Origin: Marsupella aquatica
Lineage: Eukaryota; Marchantiophyta
NCBI GenBank assembly: GCA_973895155.1
Contig: OZ316894.1
Span: 17,360,001-17,424,000, forward strand
Direction of reading: 5' to 3'
DNA length: 64,000 nt
The translations under genes were made by a program, and so were the position numbers. Below are positions 19,816 through 31,433 of the stretch, one piece after another (the stretch's first letter is position 1; every line of letters begins with the position of its first letter). The notes under the pieces are model-generated. The model was given only the letters and a program-made list of their open reading frames with translations. It was not told the origin of the DNA and searched no databases.

Positions 19816-20278
19816 AGCTGCGGTTGGCGATTCTGGAATTCTTTATTCTCCCCTATGGCCATTCCTCGTCCACGCTCCAAAACGTGCGATCTTCTCGACT
19901 ATGCGAGTATGCTCCATGAGATCTACGGCTCGAAATGTAAATTTGGGCGAAATGTACGCCTCACAGATAAAATAATAGATAAGGGGAAGGGGGACTCAAA
20001 TAGGGACTCTCAAACCAATTGGGGGAAGGGGGAACTGAAATAGGGCATCTCAAACCTTGAAATTGCAGGGGAAAAATGATGCCTCAAATTAGGTCACAGG
20101 TCAGGAGTGTGAGGGAGTGCATTTTAGTGTCTGCCACTTTTACCTGGAATTTGTTGCTGAACGCAACCAGAGACAAAAAGGATAGGTTTGAGATGCCCTA
20201 ATATAGGCCAGGGCTTATTTCCTGGCCATCCAAGTTAGGTTTTGGCAGACACGGAAGTAATGTTGTGCAGTATTTCCC

Positions 20279-20456
20279 AGGGCAGGTTCGCACACTGTGG
20301 TTGCGGGTTTTGACTGTGATAGCTTGAGCCTCGATGTCACCCTGTGTTTCTTTTGGACAGCAGACAGGTCCGCACGCCGTGGTCACTGGTTTTGACTCTC
20401 TCCTTGCATTTGTTTGAGCCTCAATGTCACCCTGTGTTTTTTTCTTTTGGACAGCT
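20279..20456. repeat. Tandem duplication of about 90 bp
   Basis: Two diverged copies share GGT(T/C)CGCAC, a GGTTTTGACT segment and TTGAGCCTC(G/A)ATGTCACCCT followed by GTGTTT and CTTTTGGACAGC. The first is about 20285-20361 and the second about 20367-20454. Confidence 0.7.
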
Positions 20457-22319
20457 TAGCACTCAGCACAGGTATGAGTATCTCTCTCACCCACACCAGT
20501 TCTGGTTTTCCCTGGCCACTTGCCTCCCCAGTGCGTGAACAAAAATTCTAAACCCATAACATCGGTCCACAGTAGCCTTACAAGCATAAGAATCATTCCC
20601 AGAGGGAATGCCCTGGCCCTAATTTAGAGTCCCCCTGTTTGTGATAAAATATGGAAAAACAGACTGTGGCATCTTATTGCTCAGATTGTAGATTTTAATT
20701 TCAATGCAAACAGTAGACGTGCAAGTTGGCATATTTTTAAAAGGTTTCCCTTTGTTTCGTTCCCCTTTCTTATTGGGTCTCATGCCTGTTTGGCATCTTT
20801 TGTTTGTTGGCAGTGTGATATTTTAATATTTTTCCCAGTGTGAAATAGTAATTTTCAAGAAATTTTATTTTCCAATTTCTCTGCAACGTGACTGTTAAAT
20901 TCCGCTTTATTTGACAAGAGCCGTGATATTCTGGCACATGGTGTTTGTGGCAGGTAGGAAACTACAGGAGCTACTCCAAGACAAACAAAACCTAATTTGC
21001 AGGTTTTTGCACTTAAAAAATACATTGTTGCTGGTCCCTCGATCAGATTTTCCTTCACCCTCTTACCTTTGCCCCACCATTGGATGAGATCTGTGGCTCA
21101 AAATATATCTTGACAAAATTTACTTCCACAGATGAATTAGGCCAAAAGGTCTATACAAATGGGGTCCCCTTGGCTTGTTTTTCTTGGGGCCTTTTCTCCT
21201 CCTTTCCTTCCCTTCATTGGGTTGCTTTGCCTTTGGGATCATGCCTCCCTGTTAGGAGTTTTTCCCCTTGGGCACTGTAATATATTTTATACTTTGTGAC
21301 AAAATATTGAAAAAGGATTCTTGAGTTGAAAATGTCAAACACCTCCAAACGTGAGAATTCTGCATATTTCTTAAGGTATGTTTCCAAGAAAAACTTAACC
21401 ACCTCCCTCTTGCTTTGTCTGGACTTGATGAACACCAAAGATGTATTTTAGATTGAATCTGGAACGCCACACACTTGAACTTAGCGGCGTTTCTTTTGTT
21501 GCTAAAATTTTGCCAAATTGTACCTCACTAAACAGTCTTTCCCACGCTTTTTTTATCTAGATTCCTACCTTGCCCTAGATGCAATCAGCCAGAATCTAAT
21601 ACATATCCTTACATCACCAAAGATCTAACAATAACATATTAATATTAAAAAACTAGATAATAGGGCACCTCAAAGCTTCATATTTGGGGGTGGCTTTTGG
21701 CCATAAAGAAATGGCCATAGCATAGCTTTTTCACGTGGTTATATAACAGGTTTTTTTACTAGCCTATAGAGTGACTTATGGTTATGGCATGACCAATTCA
21801 AGTTGTAGATTATGAATTTGGTAGTTCATAGTTATTTCTGTTTGTAACCTTAACTACTAAGTTAAAGTCTGTCAAAATTTAAGGTTCCAGACCTGTAATA
21901 GTTATTCACCGTCTCCTTAAGACAAGGTAATATTTGCCACATATTCAAGAGTAGTTTTGTGCCCAGATCACTCATCATTCACGACGATGGTTTACAATAT
22001 GTGTCCATACCAACATGTTTTTTTGTGACCAGCAAAAACTCCCCAGGGTTTTTGTCTTGGACTAGCAAGTTTCCCATCTACCCATGGACCCATTTGCCAA
22101 ATCTGATGGCTATCCTTAATCACAGAAGATCTAACTGTCATAAATTAATCTAGGAAAACTAGATAGGAAAGATTCCTAGCACTAACACAAGGTGACATTT
22201 GCCACCTTGGCAAAAACGAAAAACCCTCAAAAATCCAGAAGTTGTGGTGTAGAGATCACTCATCATTCCTGACCACAATTTTTTGTATATGATAATCAAT
22301 GTCAGGACTGGGTTACTAG

Positions 22320-22639
22320 TGTAGAGGTTAACTCAGTCTTGGGTTGAACTATGGTTAGTATGTTAACTAGGGTTAGAGTAAACCCTAGTTGAAGAGATTG
22401 GTCCTTATCTCTTCAACTTCTATGTGGTGTGAGAACACAGAGAGTTCTCAAGAGATAACACAGTGATATAGCAAGAGATGAGAGCTTGAAGAGATGAGAG
22501 CTATGGTGATGCTTGAGTAGACACATAACCGTTAATAAAGCTTGGTCTCCCGTGGACGTAGCCAACCTTGAGGCGAACCACGTAACTATTGAGCACGTGT
22601 ATGTTTGGAGTGTTTTTCCTGATCTGTTTTCTCCCCACA
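22320..22639 (+). repeat. 5' LTR of the copia element (320 bp)
   Basis: It begins TGTAGAGGTTAACTCAG and ends CTCCCCACA. It contains an inverted pair AGTTGAAGAGAT and ATCTCTTCAACT around 22389-22420 and a run of direct GAAGAGATGAGAGCT-like repeats. It matches the 3' LTR except for two small indels and a handful of substitutions. It should carry the promoter and polyadenylation signals, but I did not identify a definite TATA box. Confidence 0.95.
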
Positions 22640-22641
22640 AT

Positions 22642-22653
22642 TGGTATCAGAGC
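22642..22653 (+). other. Primer-binding site complementary to initiator-Met tRNA
   Basis: TGGTATCAGAGC begins two bases after the 5' LTR. This is the usual minus-strand primer site of plant copia and gypsy elements, and it fixes the LTR boundary and element orientation. Confidence 0.93.
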
Positions 22654-23810
22654 TCAGGTTTTTTCAATCGATTAGGAACTCCATAGAACTTGCTTCAAGC
22701 AAAGCGAACATCGGATGATTTCCTCTTCGAAGCGGAGCTATTGAAAGAAGATCGGACTCAATCTTCTCACAAGTGTGGAGCACACAACCTGGGGCTCATT
22801 TCAGTGAAGCAATGAAGGCCTGAGGTCAGAAACGAAAACAATTGTAAGTGACGGTTTTCAATTTACGTTATCGGGCAAGAGATAAGGTCAATTTCTCAGA
22901 TCAGTCTTTTTGATTGTTCTATCGGGACTTGAAACTGAGATACGCTTGAGCGCCTTGTCTTTCTAGACGTTTCGATATCAACATCGTTGAATTCCGTCAA
23001 ACGGTTGAGAAGCAATCTTAATTTCAATTCTCGTTTTTTGAGTTCGAAATTTTGGCTATGGCGGATAACTTAATATCAGTCACTTTCACCGAATTGTTTC
23101 TCCCTCATTACTCCACCATTTTGCGAGTTCTTTATATCAATCTTGATGCCCTCGAAGTCTAGTTTCTGAATCTGAAATCAGAATTGGATTTCGTCAAAAA
23201 TTGAGACGGGAATTTAAGTGAATCTGCCGAGGGGTACTTTCTGCCGCGAGTAGTCGCGACTTCCGCGGACGCGCGAGGAGGTCGAAAACTTCGAGGAGGC
23301 CTTTCTAGGGCTCGACAGGGCTCGGGCAGGGGGAAGTGCCCCCTGTGAAGTCCCCCACAGGGACTATACAAGGGCGGATGAAATTTCCCGAAAAGATTCT
23401 TTTCCAGAGGCTTAAATTTTTACCGAAGGTCAAAGATTCCGAGCGGCAAATAAAATCGGATCAACTTCAACTTTTGGAGAGGCGTACTTGGGGAAGCTAG
23501 GCAAGTATTGGTGCGTTCGATTTTGAAAAAGTACACTAGTGGAATCTTTGGCATAAGAGATTCCCTCGAGGGGTAATTATTTCATCTTTTACCCCCCTCC
23601 GGTTGGAGTAAAAATTCTCGGCAATCGAGAGTCCATTTGACAAACCATTTTCAGAATTCAGAGCGTTACCTTGTGGGCTACACATAGGAGTGATCAGTTT
23701 CAAAATTCACCAACTTTCATTTTTGGCCTTATTTTCACACCCCACATCTGAGCATTCGACGTTTATTTCTTGTCGGAAGGTGACTCCACACTACATTTGG
23801 CATTCCAGCG

Positions 23811-25523
23811 ATGGCGACTACTAGGATTGGAGGTCAAAGGTTTGAGGTGGAAAAATTTGATGGTCGAATGGACTATACAATGTGGGAACGTAACGTGAGG
23901 GATGCACTTAGGGCGATGGGCCTAGGCAAGGTACTAAGATCTCAACCCAAGGAGATGGAAGATGATGATTGGCATGATCTCCAGGATCAAGCGGTAAGTA
24001 TTGTTGGCATGTACCTGAAAAACAATGTGAAGAAGAAGTTTGAAGAAAAAACAACACAAACGGTGACGGACTTGTTTCAAGCATTGCGCAACAAGTACTA
24101 CAAGAAGGAGATGTCAAACCGAATGTATGCAAGCCTGAAGCTCATGCAATTCAAAATGGCTGATGGAGTCAAGATTCAAGATCATATCGATAAGTTCAAT
24201 GATCTTGTGGTTGACCTAGAGAATTTGGGGGAGCATTTGAGCGAAGAAAAGAAAGCCTTACAACTCTTGAGCTCACTACCACCTTCGTACCAATCTTTGT
24301 CTCGAGTTCTTCTATTCCATGATAAGACAACTATATCCTACAATGATGTGGTGAGTGCCCTGTTGACCGATGACATGCAGTCTAAGCTGGTTTCTTCAGC
24401 TCATCCTACCTCAACCTCATCATCAACAACACTGTTGGTAGAAAGAGGCAAATCAAGGGAGCCATCTCATGAAAACAAAAGGTTTAACCCACTTCCCATG
24501 GAGCGAGGAAGGTTCCACGATCGATCTTTTGGTAGGAGGAGGTTTAGATCCAGATCTAGATCTCGATCCAAATCACCATCCACGTCTACTCGTGAGATAA
24601 AGTGTTGGAAGTGTGACAAAGTGGGTCACATGAAGAAGGATTGTCGCGTCAAAGACACATTCAAGAAAGTTGTCGGTTCTTCAGCCCAAGTAGTTGTTCG
24701 AGAAGAGGATAGTGAAGGATTTGCATTGTGTACCACTTCCCAAGTTGAGGATTGTCAATGGATCTTGGATTCCGCTTGCTCGTATCACATGTGCTATATG
24801 CGTAAACTTTTCTCATCCTACACTCCTATCAACGGATCTGTTTTGATGGGAAATAATCATTCTTGCAAAGTTTTAGGGATTGGATCCGTAAAGATTCAAC
24901 TACCCACTGGCAAGTACTGTACTCTATCAAATGTCAGACACATTCCAGAAATGTGTAAGAATTTGATTTCTCTTGGCTACTTGGATGCGAAGGGTTATCA
25001 ATGGAGTGCAACTGGTGGGGTGTTAACAGTCACGCATGGATCAACTGAAGTTCTTATTGGCAAGAGGAAAGGAAACATCTATGTCTTGGAAGGCACCACC
25101 CTTCTTGCCGAAGTCAATTTGGTCACATCTCAGGAGGAGAAAATCAAGTTATGGCATGCTCGGCTTGGTCACTTGAGTGAAAAAAGTTTGGAAATCCTAC
25201 ACAAGCGACATCTCCTACCAGGATTGCAAGCATGCAAGTTGAGTTTTTGTGATCATTGCATTGTCGGCAAGAAAACAAGAACTCCATTTCTGACTGCCAT
25301 TCATCATTCTAAAGTTGTACTTGAGTATATTCATTCCGATGTGTGGGATCCTGCTCCGGTTTCCTCACATTCAGGCAAACAATACTATGTATCGTTTATC
25401 GATGATTACTCAAGGTTTGTTTGGATTTATTTCATTGCCCATAAGTTTGAAGTGCTTTCCATCTTCAAACAATGGGTAGCTCAAGTTGAGACACAGACTG
25501 CAAAGAATGTGAGATATCTATGA
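23811..25523 (+). pseudogene. Copia gag, protease and integrase N-terminal part, ending at a premature stop
   Basis: The ATG at 23811 opens a 570-codon frame. Residues about 1-200 are the copia gag (UBN2-type) domain. An arginine/serine-rich stretch follows, then a CCHC zinc knuckle CWKCDKVGHMKKDC at 24603-24644. The protease active site is WILDSACSYHMC near 24759; it has DSA where many copia proteases have DSG or DTG. The GAG-pre-integrase zinc domain (HARLGHLS...CDHC) precedes the integrase core, whose first Asp is in HSDVWDPA and which continues through FIDDYSRFVWIYF. The frame stops at TGA 25521-25523, immediately before the conserved SDNGGEY block, so this is a nonsense lesion and not a natural end. 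It is consistent with a CGA-to-TGA transition at a CpG. Confidence 0.93.
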
Positions 25524-27032
25524 TCAGATAATGGTGGTGAATACACCTCTGGCGAGTTCAACATGTATTGTGCAAATAAGGGAATTACTCACCATCTCAC
25601 AACTGTGTACACTTCTGAGCAAAATGGTGTTGTTGAGCGACTCAACCGCACATTGTTGGAGCGAGCAAGGAGCATGTTGAGCCACTCTAAATTGCCACAA
25701 ATCTTTTGGGCGGAAGCTATCAACATAGCTGCTTATCTAGTAAATCTCTCTCCTAGTCGGGCAATTACTTACAAAACCCCCTTTGAGCTATGGCACAATC
25801 GACCTGCTGATTATTCACAGCTTAGGGTTTTTGGCTGTGAAGCATATGCACATGTTCCTAGCAACAATAGGACTAAGCTAGATCCTAGAGCCCAGAAATG
25901 CATTTTTCTTGGTTATCAGCGTGAAGTTAAAGGTTATCGGTTGTGGGATCCAGTTGATTGCAAGTTACTTGTTAGTCGGGATGTATCCTTCAATGAAGAA
26001 AAATCATTGAAGGAGGGGGAGATAGATCAATTCCCTACTACTAACAAAGAGCAATCTCCTCCTCTAGAGGATATAAGGGGAAAGGATGTGTCAGATAACG
26101 AATATGTTGACACCACTGTAAGGCAAAGCACACTACAATCAGATCAGCCAAAGTCTTCAGTGCGAAGAGGAACTCGAAAATGTCAAGCCCGGGAAAGGTA
26201 TGGAACTTGGCTTCCTTCTGATCAAGTGGATTTGGATGAAGAATCTATTGATGCATTGGTGACAGAAGATGGAGATCCATCCTCATTTCGAGAGGTCCTA
26301 GCTTCTACGAAGAAGCAACAATGGCAGGTGGCGATGCGCATAGAAATGAAATCACTTCATGATAACAAGACTTGGGAACTCACAAGTCTACCTAGTGACA
26401 AGCAGGCTGTTGACAGCAAGTGGGTGTATAGGAAGAAAGATGGACCCACGGAGGATGTTGAGAAGATATTTAAGGCTCGGTTGGTAGCCAAGGGTTTTAC
26501 TCAACAGAAAGGTATAGACTACAATGAGGTTTTTTCACCCGTAGCAAAGTATTCAACAATACGTTTGCTATGTGCTCTTGTAGTTTTATTTGATCTGGTT
26601 TTAGATCAAATGGATGTTGTCACGATATTCTTATATGGATCGTTGGATGAGGTGATTTACATGAGGCAACCAGAGGGTTTTGTGCAAAAGGGCAAGGAAA
26701 ATTTGGTATGCAGGTTGCTAAAATCCTTGTATGGATTAAAGCAGAGCCCAAGGCAGTGGAACAAGCGTTTTGATGAATTTTTGAAATCGCTTGGATTTGT
26801 GCGAAGCGTGTACAATCCATGTGTTTACATCAGGCGTGTGAACAACACAGGTTTTAAGCTTGTCATCCTTGCACTTTATGTGGATGACATGCTCATTGCA
26901 GCACAGGATAGGGGCGAAGTTGATAAGCTTAAGGCCCAACTCAGTTCTGAGTTTAAGATGAAGGATTTGGGCACAGCCAAGAGGATCCTAGGCATGGAGA
27001 TTGTCAGGGATGTTAACAAAGCCAAACTTTGA
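25524..27032 (+). pseudogene. Copia integrase C-terminal part and reverse transcriptase, ending at a second premature stop
   Basis: The frame is the same as the upstream gag-integrase frame. It opens with SDNGGEY (second integrase Asp), then EQNGVVERLNRTLLERARSM (catalytic Glu) and the integrase C-terminal region (FLGYQREVKGYRLWDP). Reverse transcriptase begins near 26370 (WELTSLP, KWVYRKK, RLVAKGFTQQKGIDY, FSPVAK) and contains the catalytic YVDD at 26877-26888. A TGA at 27030-27032 interrupts the thumb region just before the LTQKRY motif. The in-frame continuation resumes at once on the other side. Confidence 0.93.
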
Positions 27033-27846
27033 CTGACACAGAAAAGATATGCAGAGAAGGTACTCTCAAAATTCAACATGGCAGATGCTAAGGCTGTGAG
27101 TGTTCCTTTGGCAAGGCATTTCAATATTTCTGTAGCATTTTGTCCATCGGATGCGACCGAAAAAAGTTTGATGTCCAAAGTTCCTTATGAAAGTGCTGTG
27201 GGTAGTTTAATGTATCTCATGGTATGCACCCGACCAGACATAGCTTATGCCGTTAGCAAGGTAAGCAGATACATGGCAAATCTAGAAAAAGTTCATTGGG
27301 AAGCTAGTGAAATGGATTTTGCGTTACATCAGAGGTTCCACTAAGAAGGGTTTATTGTTTGATGCAAGTTCAAACAATATGAAAGTGCTTCAAGGTTATG
27401 TGGATGCAGACTACGCAGATGATCTGGATAAGAGGAGACCGACAACTGGATATGTATTTACACTTGCTGGTGGATGCATTAGTTGGAAGTCTACTCTCCA
27501 AAAGTGTGTTGCAAAGTCTACTATGGATGCCGAGTATGTAGCAGCAGCAGAAGCAGCATCAGAGACCATATGGTTGAAAAAGCTTGTCACGGAGATGGGT
27601 TTATCACAGGAGTGTATATATCTTCATTGTGACAGTCAAAGTGCAATTTACACTACCAAGAATCAGGTGATGGATGGCAGGGTAAAGCACATTGATGTCC
27701 GCTATCATTTCATCCGACAGGCATTATCGGATGTTGAGTTTGAGCTTGTCAAGATTGATGGAAAGCTTAATCCAACGGATGCTTTTACCAAAGTATTAGA
27801 CTCTAATAGTTTTTCAAGGCATTGTAATTATTTACAAATATTGTAA
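27033..27846 (+). pseudogene. Copia reverse-transcriptase end and RNase H, with a frameshift
   Basis: The frame continues with LTQKRYAEKVLSKFNMADAK and GSLMYLMVCTRPDIAYAV. Near 27303-27308 the family motif moves to the +1 frame, from HWEA to KWILRYIRG, which is consistent with one extra base. RNase H follows in the new frame (GYVDADYADDLDKRRPTTGY, CISWKS, AKSTMDAEYVAA, CDSQSAIY, KHIDVRYHFIR) and ends at TAA 27844-27846. The catalytic acidic residues of RNase H appear present. Confidence 0.9.
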
Positions 27847-28040
27847 ATATAGAGTTAACCAAGAAAATGTCTCTATATGAGTACTCCATCCGATGGCTTA
27901 TCGGCTACGGCTTAGTTCTAGTTAACCCTTGCATTAGGGGGAGGGTCTTTTGGCCCTACTGTCTTGAACTTCCCGCAGAGGAACTTGTAAGGAAAAGACA
28001 ATGTTATGAACCCTCCCAAGACGTGAGTCAAGGGGGAGTT

Positions 28041-28364
28041 TGTAGAGGTTAACTCAATCTTGGGTTGAACTATGGTTAGTATGTTAACTAGGGTTAGAGT
28101 AAACCCTAGTTGAAGAGATTGGTCCTTATCTCTTCAACTTCTATGTGGTGTGAGAACACACAAGAGAGTTCTCAAGAGAGAACACAGTGACATAGCAAGA
28201 GATGAGAGCTTGAAGAGATGAGAGCTATGGTGATGCTTGAGTAGACACATAACCGTTAATAAAGCTTGGTCTTCTCGTGGACGTAGCCAACCTTGAGGCG
28301 AACCACGTAACTATTGAGCACGTGTATGTTTGGAGTGTTTTTCCTGATCTGTTTTCTCCCCACA
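28041..28364 (+). repeat. 3' LTR of the copia element (324 bp)
   Basis: It begins TGTAGAGGTTAACTCAA directly after the purine tract and ends CTCCCCACA before the ACTAG target duplication. It is four bases longer than the 5' LTR, because of a three-base and a one-base insertion. Otherwise it differs at only a few positions. Confidence 0.95.
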
Positions 28365-28655
28365 ACTAGGCTGTGACATTGAGTCCAACAATGTCAGAAT
28401 GAACTGACCGTTAACACTTTGGAAGCTTTTTCAAACATTCAGTATAGGTATCTAAACCCTGTGCTCACCAACTTAGTTATATATTTACAGTCACCAGATG
28501 ATAATAATGGCTTGGACTTGACAAAGTGGGGGTCCATGTGTTTAGGGTTTACTCAGCTTGGACCTAAACACAGGTGTTTAGGGTTTAAAGCTTGGACTGC
28601 GTAAAGCAATTATTTGTTGCTTTTACAATGAAAGAAAATGGAACCAGTTGATTAT

Positions 28656-28749
28656 TTTGACTACCTTGGGAAGAAAGTAGTCAAGAGGTCAGGGTGATCC
28701 TGAGTAATAACATGAAGTCTTGACTTCTTTCACATTCAAGGTAGTCAAA
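28656..28749. repeat. 94-bp foldback hairpin with perfect 13-bp termini
   Basis: TTTGACTACCTTG at 28656-28668 is exactly inverted at 28737-28749. A second inverted pair, AGTCAAGA near 28679 and TCTTGACT near 28718, lies inside it. A transcript would fold into a stem of roughly 30 bp with one internal bulge and a loop of about 30 nt. It is either a very short MITE or a small-RNA precursor-like hairpin. No flanking target duplication is obvious. Confidence 0.65.
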
Positions 28750-28861
28750 TTGTAAACCGGATAGATAATGTAATTGAAACCAGCTACAAACAATAAGAAG
28801 ATAGTTTACAAGTCAAATTTCAATCAAAAATGTAAATATTGCTATTTAGATCAATTTAAAT

Positions 28862-28998
28862 GTTTTGAGCACTGGATCCATGTTTTGAGCACTGGATCTA
28901 TGAAGCCTGGAACACTGGCAAAGCTTAAAGTCCATCCAAGAAACCTGGATCACTGGCAAAGCTTAAAGTACATCCAAACCTGGATCACTGGCAAGGGC
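28862..28998. repeat. Nested short tandem repeats (20-bp and about 40-bp units)
   Basis: TGTTTTGAGCACTGGATC occurs twice in a row. It is followed by three copies of a block built on CACTGGCAA, two of which continue AGCTTAAAGT(C/A)CATCCAA. The blocks share CCTGGATCACTGGCAA. Confidence 0.75.
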
Positions 28999-29411
28999 TT
29001 CATAGACAAAGTGGAGGTCATCACTACTTTGGTTTTCTAGAAGTGGTTACCCACTAGAAATGGTTACCCACTAAACTTTATTCATTCACTATGGAATTTA
29101 ATATTTGTGACTCCGTGTCCATTATTAACAGACTGTCCATGCCGGCATACTGAGAGCCTTCCCGACTCCCCGAGCACCCAACGTGACGTTTCCAGACGTC
29201 TTCCATCTTCGCTCTGGCCTCCTTCGGCTCGGCAGCTCGGCAGCCATGTTGACACTGGAAGGCGATTGACACTCGATACACACGTGAGGAAAGATGCCCC
29301 AGGGCCCAGGGCCCAGGGCTCCATGCTTTGAGTACGTAGGTACAGAGGACGAGTACAGACCGATGAGAGGCGAATAATTATGAATCGAGGCATCCAGGAT
29401 TCCAGGGGTAG

Positions 29412-29733
29412 TTGCTCGGTAGACTAGGCCTTCGGCTCACTTGTTATGATGCGTGGAGCTCCATGATTGTGTCTATTCATCGTCAACCTGCTCAGTGGTC
29501 AATGTCTATGGAACCTTTTGTAGGTGAATGGGTAGAGAGAGGTATGGATGGAAAAATATATTTTGAGTACCCCATTGCTCGGTAGACTAGGCCTTCGGCT
29601 CACTTGTTATGATGCGTGGAGCACCATGATTGTGTCTATTCATCGTCAACCTGCTCAGTGGTCAATGTCTATGGAACCTTTTGTAGGTGAATGGGTAGAG
29701 GTATGGATGGAAAAACATATTTTGAGTACCCCA
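29412..29733. repeat. 163-bp tandem duplication
   Basis: Two nearly identical copies start with TTGCTCGGTAGACTAGGCCT at 29412 and 29575 and end in TTTTGAGTACCCCA. The main difference is a four-base change in the GGTAGAGAGAGG segment. The high identity indicates a recent event. Confidence 0.92.
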
Positions 29734-29984
29734 TGAGTGCTCTAGACAGTTGATGGACATTAGACAATTGATCAACGTACCCAAAATAGTGGGGTCCATC
29801 AACTAATAGTTTAGTGGGTTCCTTGATTATCCCCCCTTGATTGGGTCTTTTGCTTGAAGAATCATTTTTCCCGGTTGGGCTCCCTTTGTCTTTGGCAGTT
29901 TTTGAAACATATATTTAGTGTTCATTCAAATATGTAATGGGGGACAACGGGCATCTTTACCGGATTGGTCCCGATGCTTCTCAG

Positions 29985-30104
29985 GTGCCGATCCTCTCCA
30001 AACAATAAGGGTCTCAAATCTGGAAACTAACAGTAGGGTCTTAGGTGCTGATTCTCTCCAAACAATAAGGGTCTCAAGTCTGGAAACTACCAGTAGGGTC
30101 TCAA
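29985..30104. repeat. 60-bp tandem duplication
   Basis: Copies begin GTGC(C/T)GAT(C/T)CTCTCC at 29985 and 30045. Both contain AAACAATAAGGGTCTCAA and a CAGTAGGGTCT end. Confidence 0.88.
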
Positions 30105-31152
30105 ATTTCAAAACTTGACAAACACCATTTATTTTTCGTTAGTTTCCCCCATTTTATTGGGTTTTTGGGATCCAGTCTACGGTAAGCCTCATTTTGTTCT
30201 TGCCATGAAATGTTTATGGTTATATTTGTAGCTACTAAATTCATCATCAATAATATTTAATCCTAAAATTTGGTCATATGACCTGACCATAGATGCTGGT
30301 GAGAACAAACTGAAAAATCTCTTACACAAACCTTGTGAAAATAACTTATTTTATGGCCTAAAGCCGTCACCTGTAACAGTGAAATTTTGAGATGCCCAAG
30401 TAGGGACAGAGGTGCCTTTAAAGGAATCTAGATGACATGTTACCCAGGCGGCCAAAGGCTTCACTTTCTAGAATAGCTCATGAAGTGTAAACTTACATAG
30501 AGAATCGAGTAGAGAATTAAAGTATGGATTGTTGAGGGTTTTAGTTAATGAAGACTACATGACGCCTTGACACGGCTATTATCGTTTTAGTACTCTTGAG
30601 ACATTAAGTGGAAATGATTTTATGCTAATTTCTTTTCGTGGTGCACTTATTCATCAAAGGAAAATCTGCCAAAAGCTTGCTGGCACCTTTTTAAAAATTC
30701 ATCATTTCTCAAAATTATCATGGTGTAGTTAATTGGTTCTTCTCATTTCGAATCTCTAAATATGACTTGCTTTCAGCCAGAAGAGGTCAGGTCTTGGTCT
30801 AGATTTAATAGACAAATTTATACCAGATCAAGGCTTTGGGTAGAACCAACTACTGTATAGGTAACACGTGTACCCGTACAACTAAACAGCATTTCCTCGT
30901 TGGATTGAATGGGGTCCTCCAAGCCCAGCATAAAGACAAGGAATGGGGTCCTTGAACAATTGAGTGCTCCCATACAACTTGGTTGTTCTCATTAGTTTTT
31001 CAAAGGTTGTTTAGTTTTATGGGAGAGAAAGCACTTTGGTCCTCCAAATACCCCACTCCACGCGGTTTCCAGAAATAATTAATTACTACAAGATTTCCAC
31101 TCTAGTACATGGTTGAACCGAGTCAATGCCACATTTTTTAATTACAGACTTT

Positions 31153-31433
31153 GCCTTGAAAACAGAAAGGCCCATCCAACAGAGGATAGACGTCCTCCTC
31201 TGGAGCATGCATTTCTTTGTAGGGGATCCTACAGGGAACCAGACCAGGAGGGAGAGAGAGTATTAAACTAGAACCCCAAAGTGGGCAGCCAAGGGCTGAG
31301 TGGACAATCACTACTCCCACCAGTACACCCCACCCACACACACATATACCCTCCACACCCCTTGCACATGGAGGGAGCATTGAACATGTCCCGGGCTCAT
31401 CCTCTGGCCAACTGAACAAACCCAGTTGGTTTC
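31153..31433 (-). mobile_element. tRNA-derived SINE-like element, copy 1, with 13-bp target duplication
   Basis: A perfect direct repeat AATTACAGACTTT flanks this segment (31140-31152 and 31434-31446), as expected for target-primed retrotransposition. Read on the minus strand, the head contains a tRNA A-box-like TTCAGTTGGCCAGAGGATG and a decayed B-box-like CATGTTCAATGCTCC. A CAAGGGGTGTGG segment and a TG-rich stretch follow, then CTCTCTCCCTCCTGGT and a conserved 3' part ending TTTTCAAGGC. The whole body aligns by eye with the plus-strand copy at 32241-32560. It ends without a long poly(A). No coding capacity is expected. Confidence 0.8.

Larger units (their letters stand above)
14056..22319. 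other. Long intergenic region with decayed repeats and no supported gene
   Basis: The left part (about 14.4-16.7 kb) is richer in G+C and contains overlapping open frames on both strands, up to 140 codons at 14626-15048 (-). None shows a recognisable domain. It may hold the promoter and 5' UTR of the sulfotransferase-like gene. From 16.8 kb on, the sequence becomes A+T-rich and repetitive; individual repeats are listed separately. A 70-bp G+C-dense patch occurs at 19743-19815. I see no tRNA, rRNA or intact mobile element here. Confidence 0.5.
22320..28364 (+). mobile_element. Ty1/copia LTR retrotransposon, full-length but coding-defective
   Basis: The element is bounded by direct LTRs (22320-22639 and 28041-28364) that start TG and end CA. 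A perfect 5-bp target duplication ACTAG flanks it at 22315-22319 and 28365-28369. A primer-binding site TGGTATCAGAGC lies at 22642-22653 and a purine tract CAAGGGGGAGTT lies just before the 3' LTR. The internal region encodes gag, protease, integrase, reverse transcriptase and RNase H in the copia order. The frame is interrupted by TGA at 25521-25523, TGA at 27030-27032 and a one-base shift near 27305. The leader between primer site and gag ATG is long, about 1.15 kb. The LTRs differ by only a few substitutions and small indels, so insertion is relatively recent. Confidence 0.97.
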
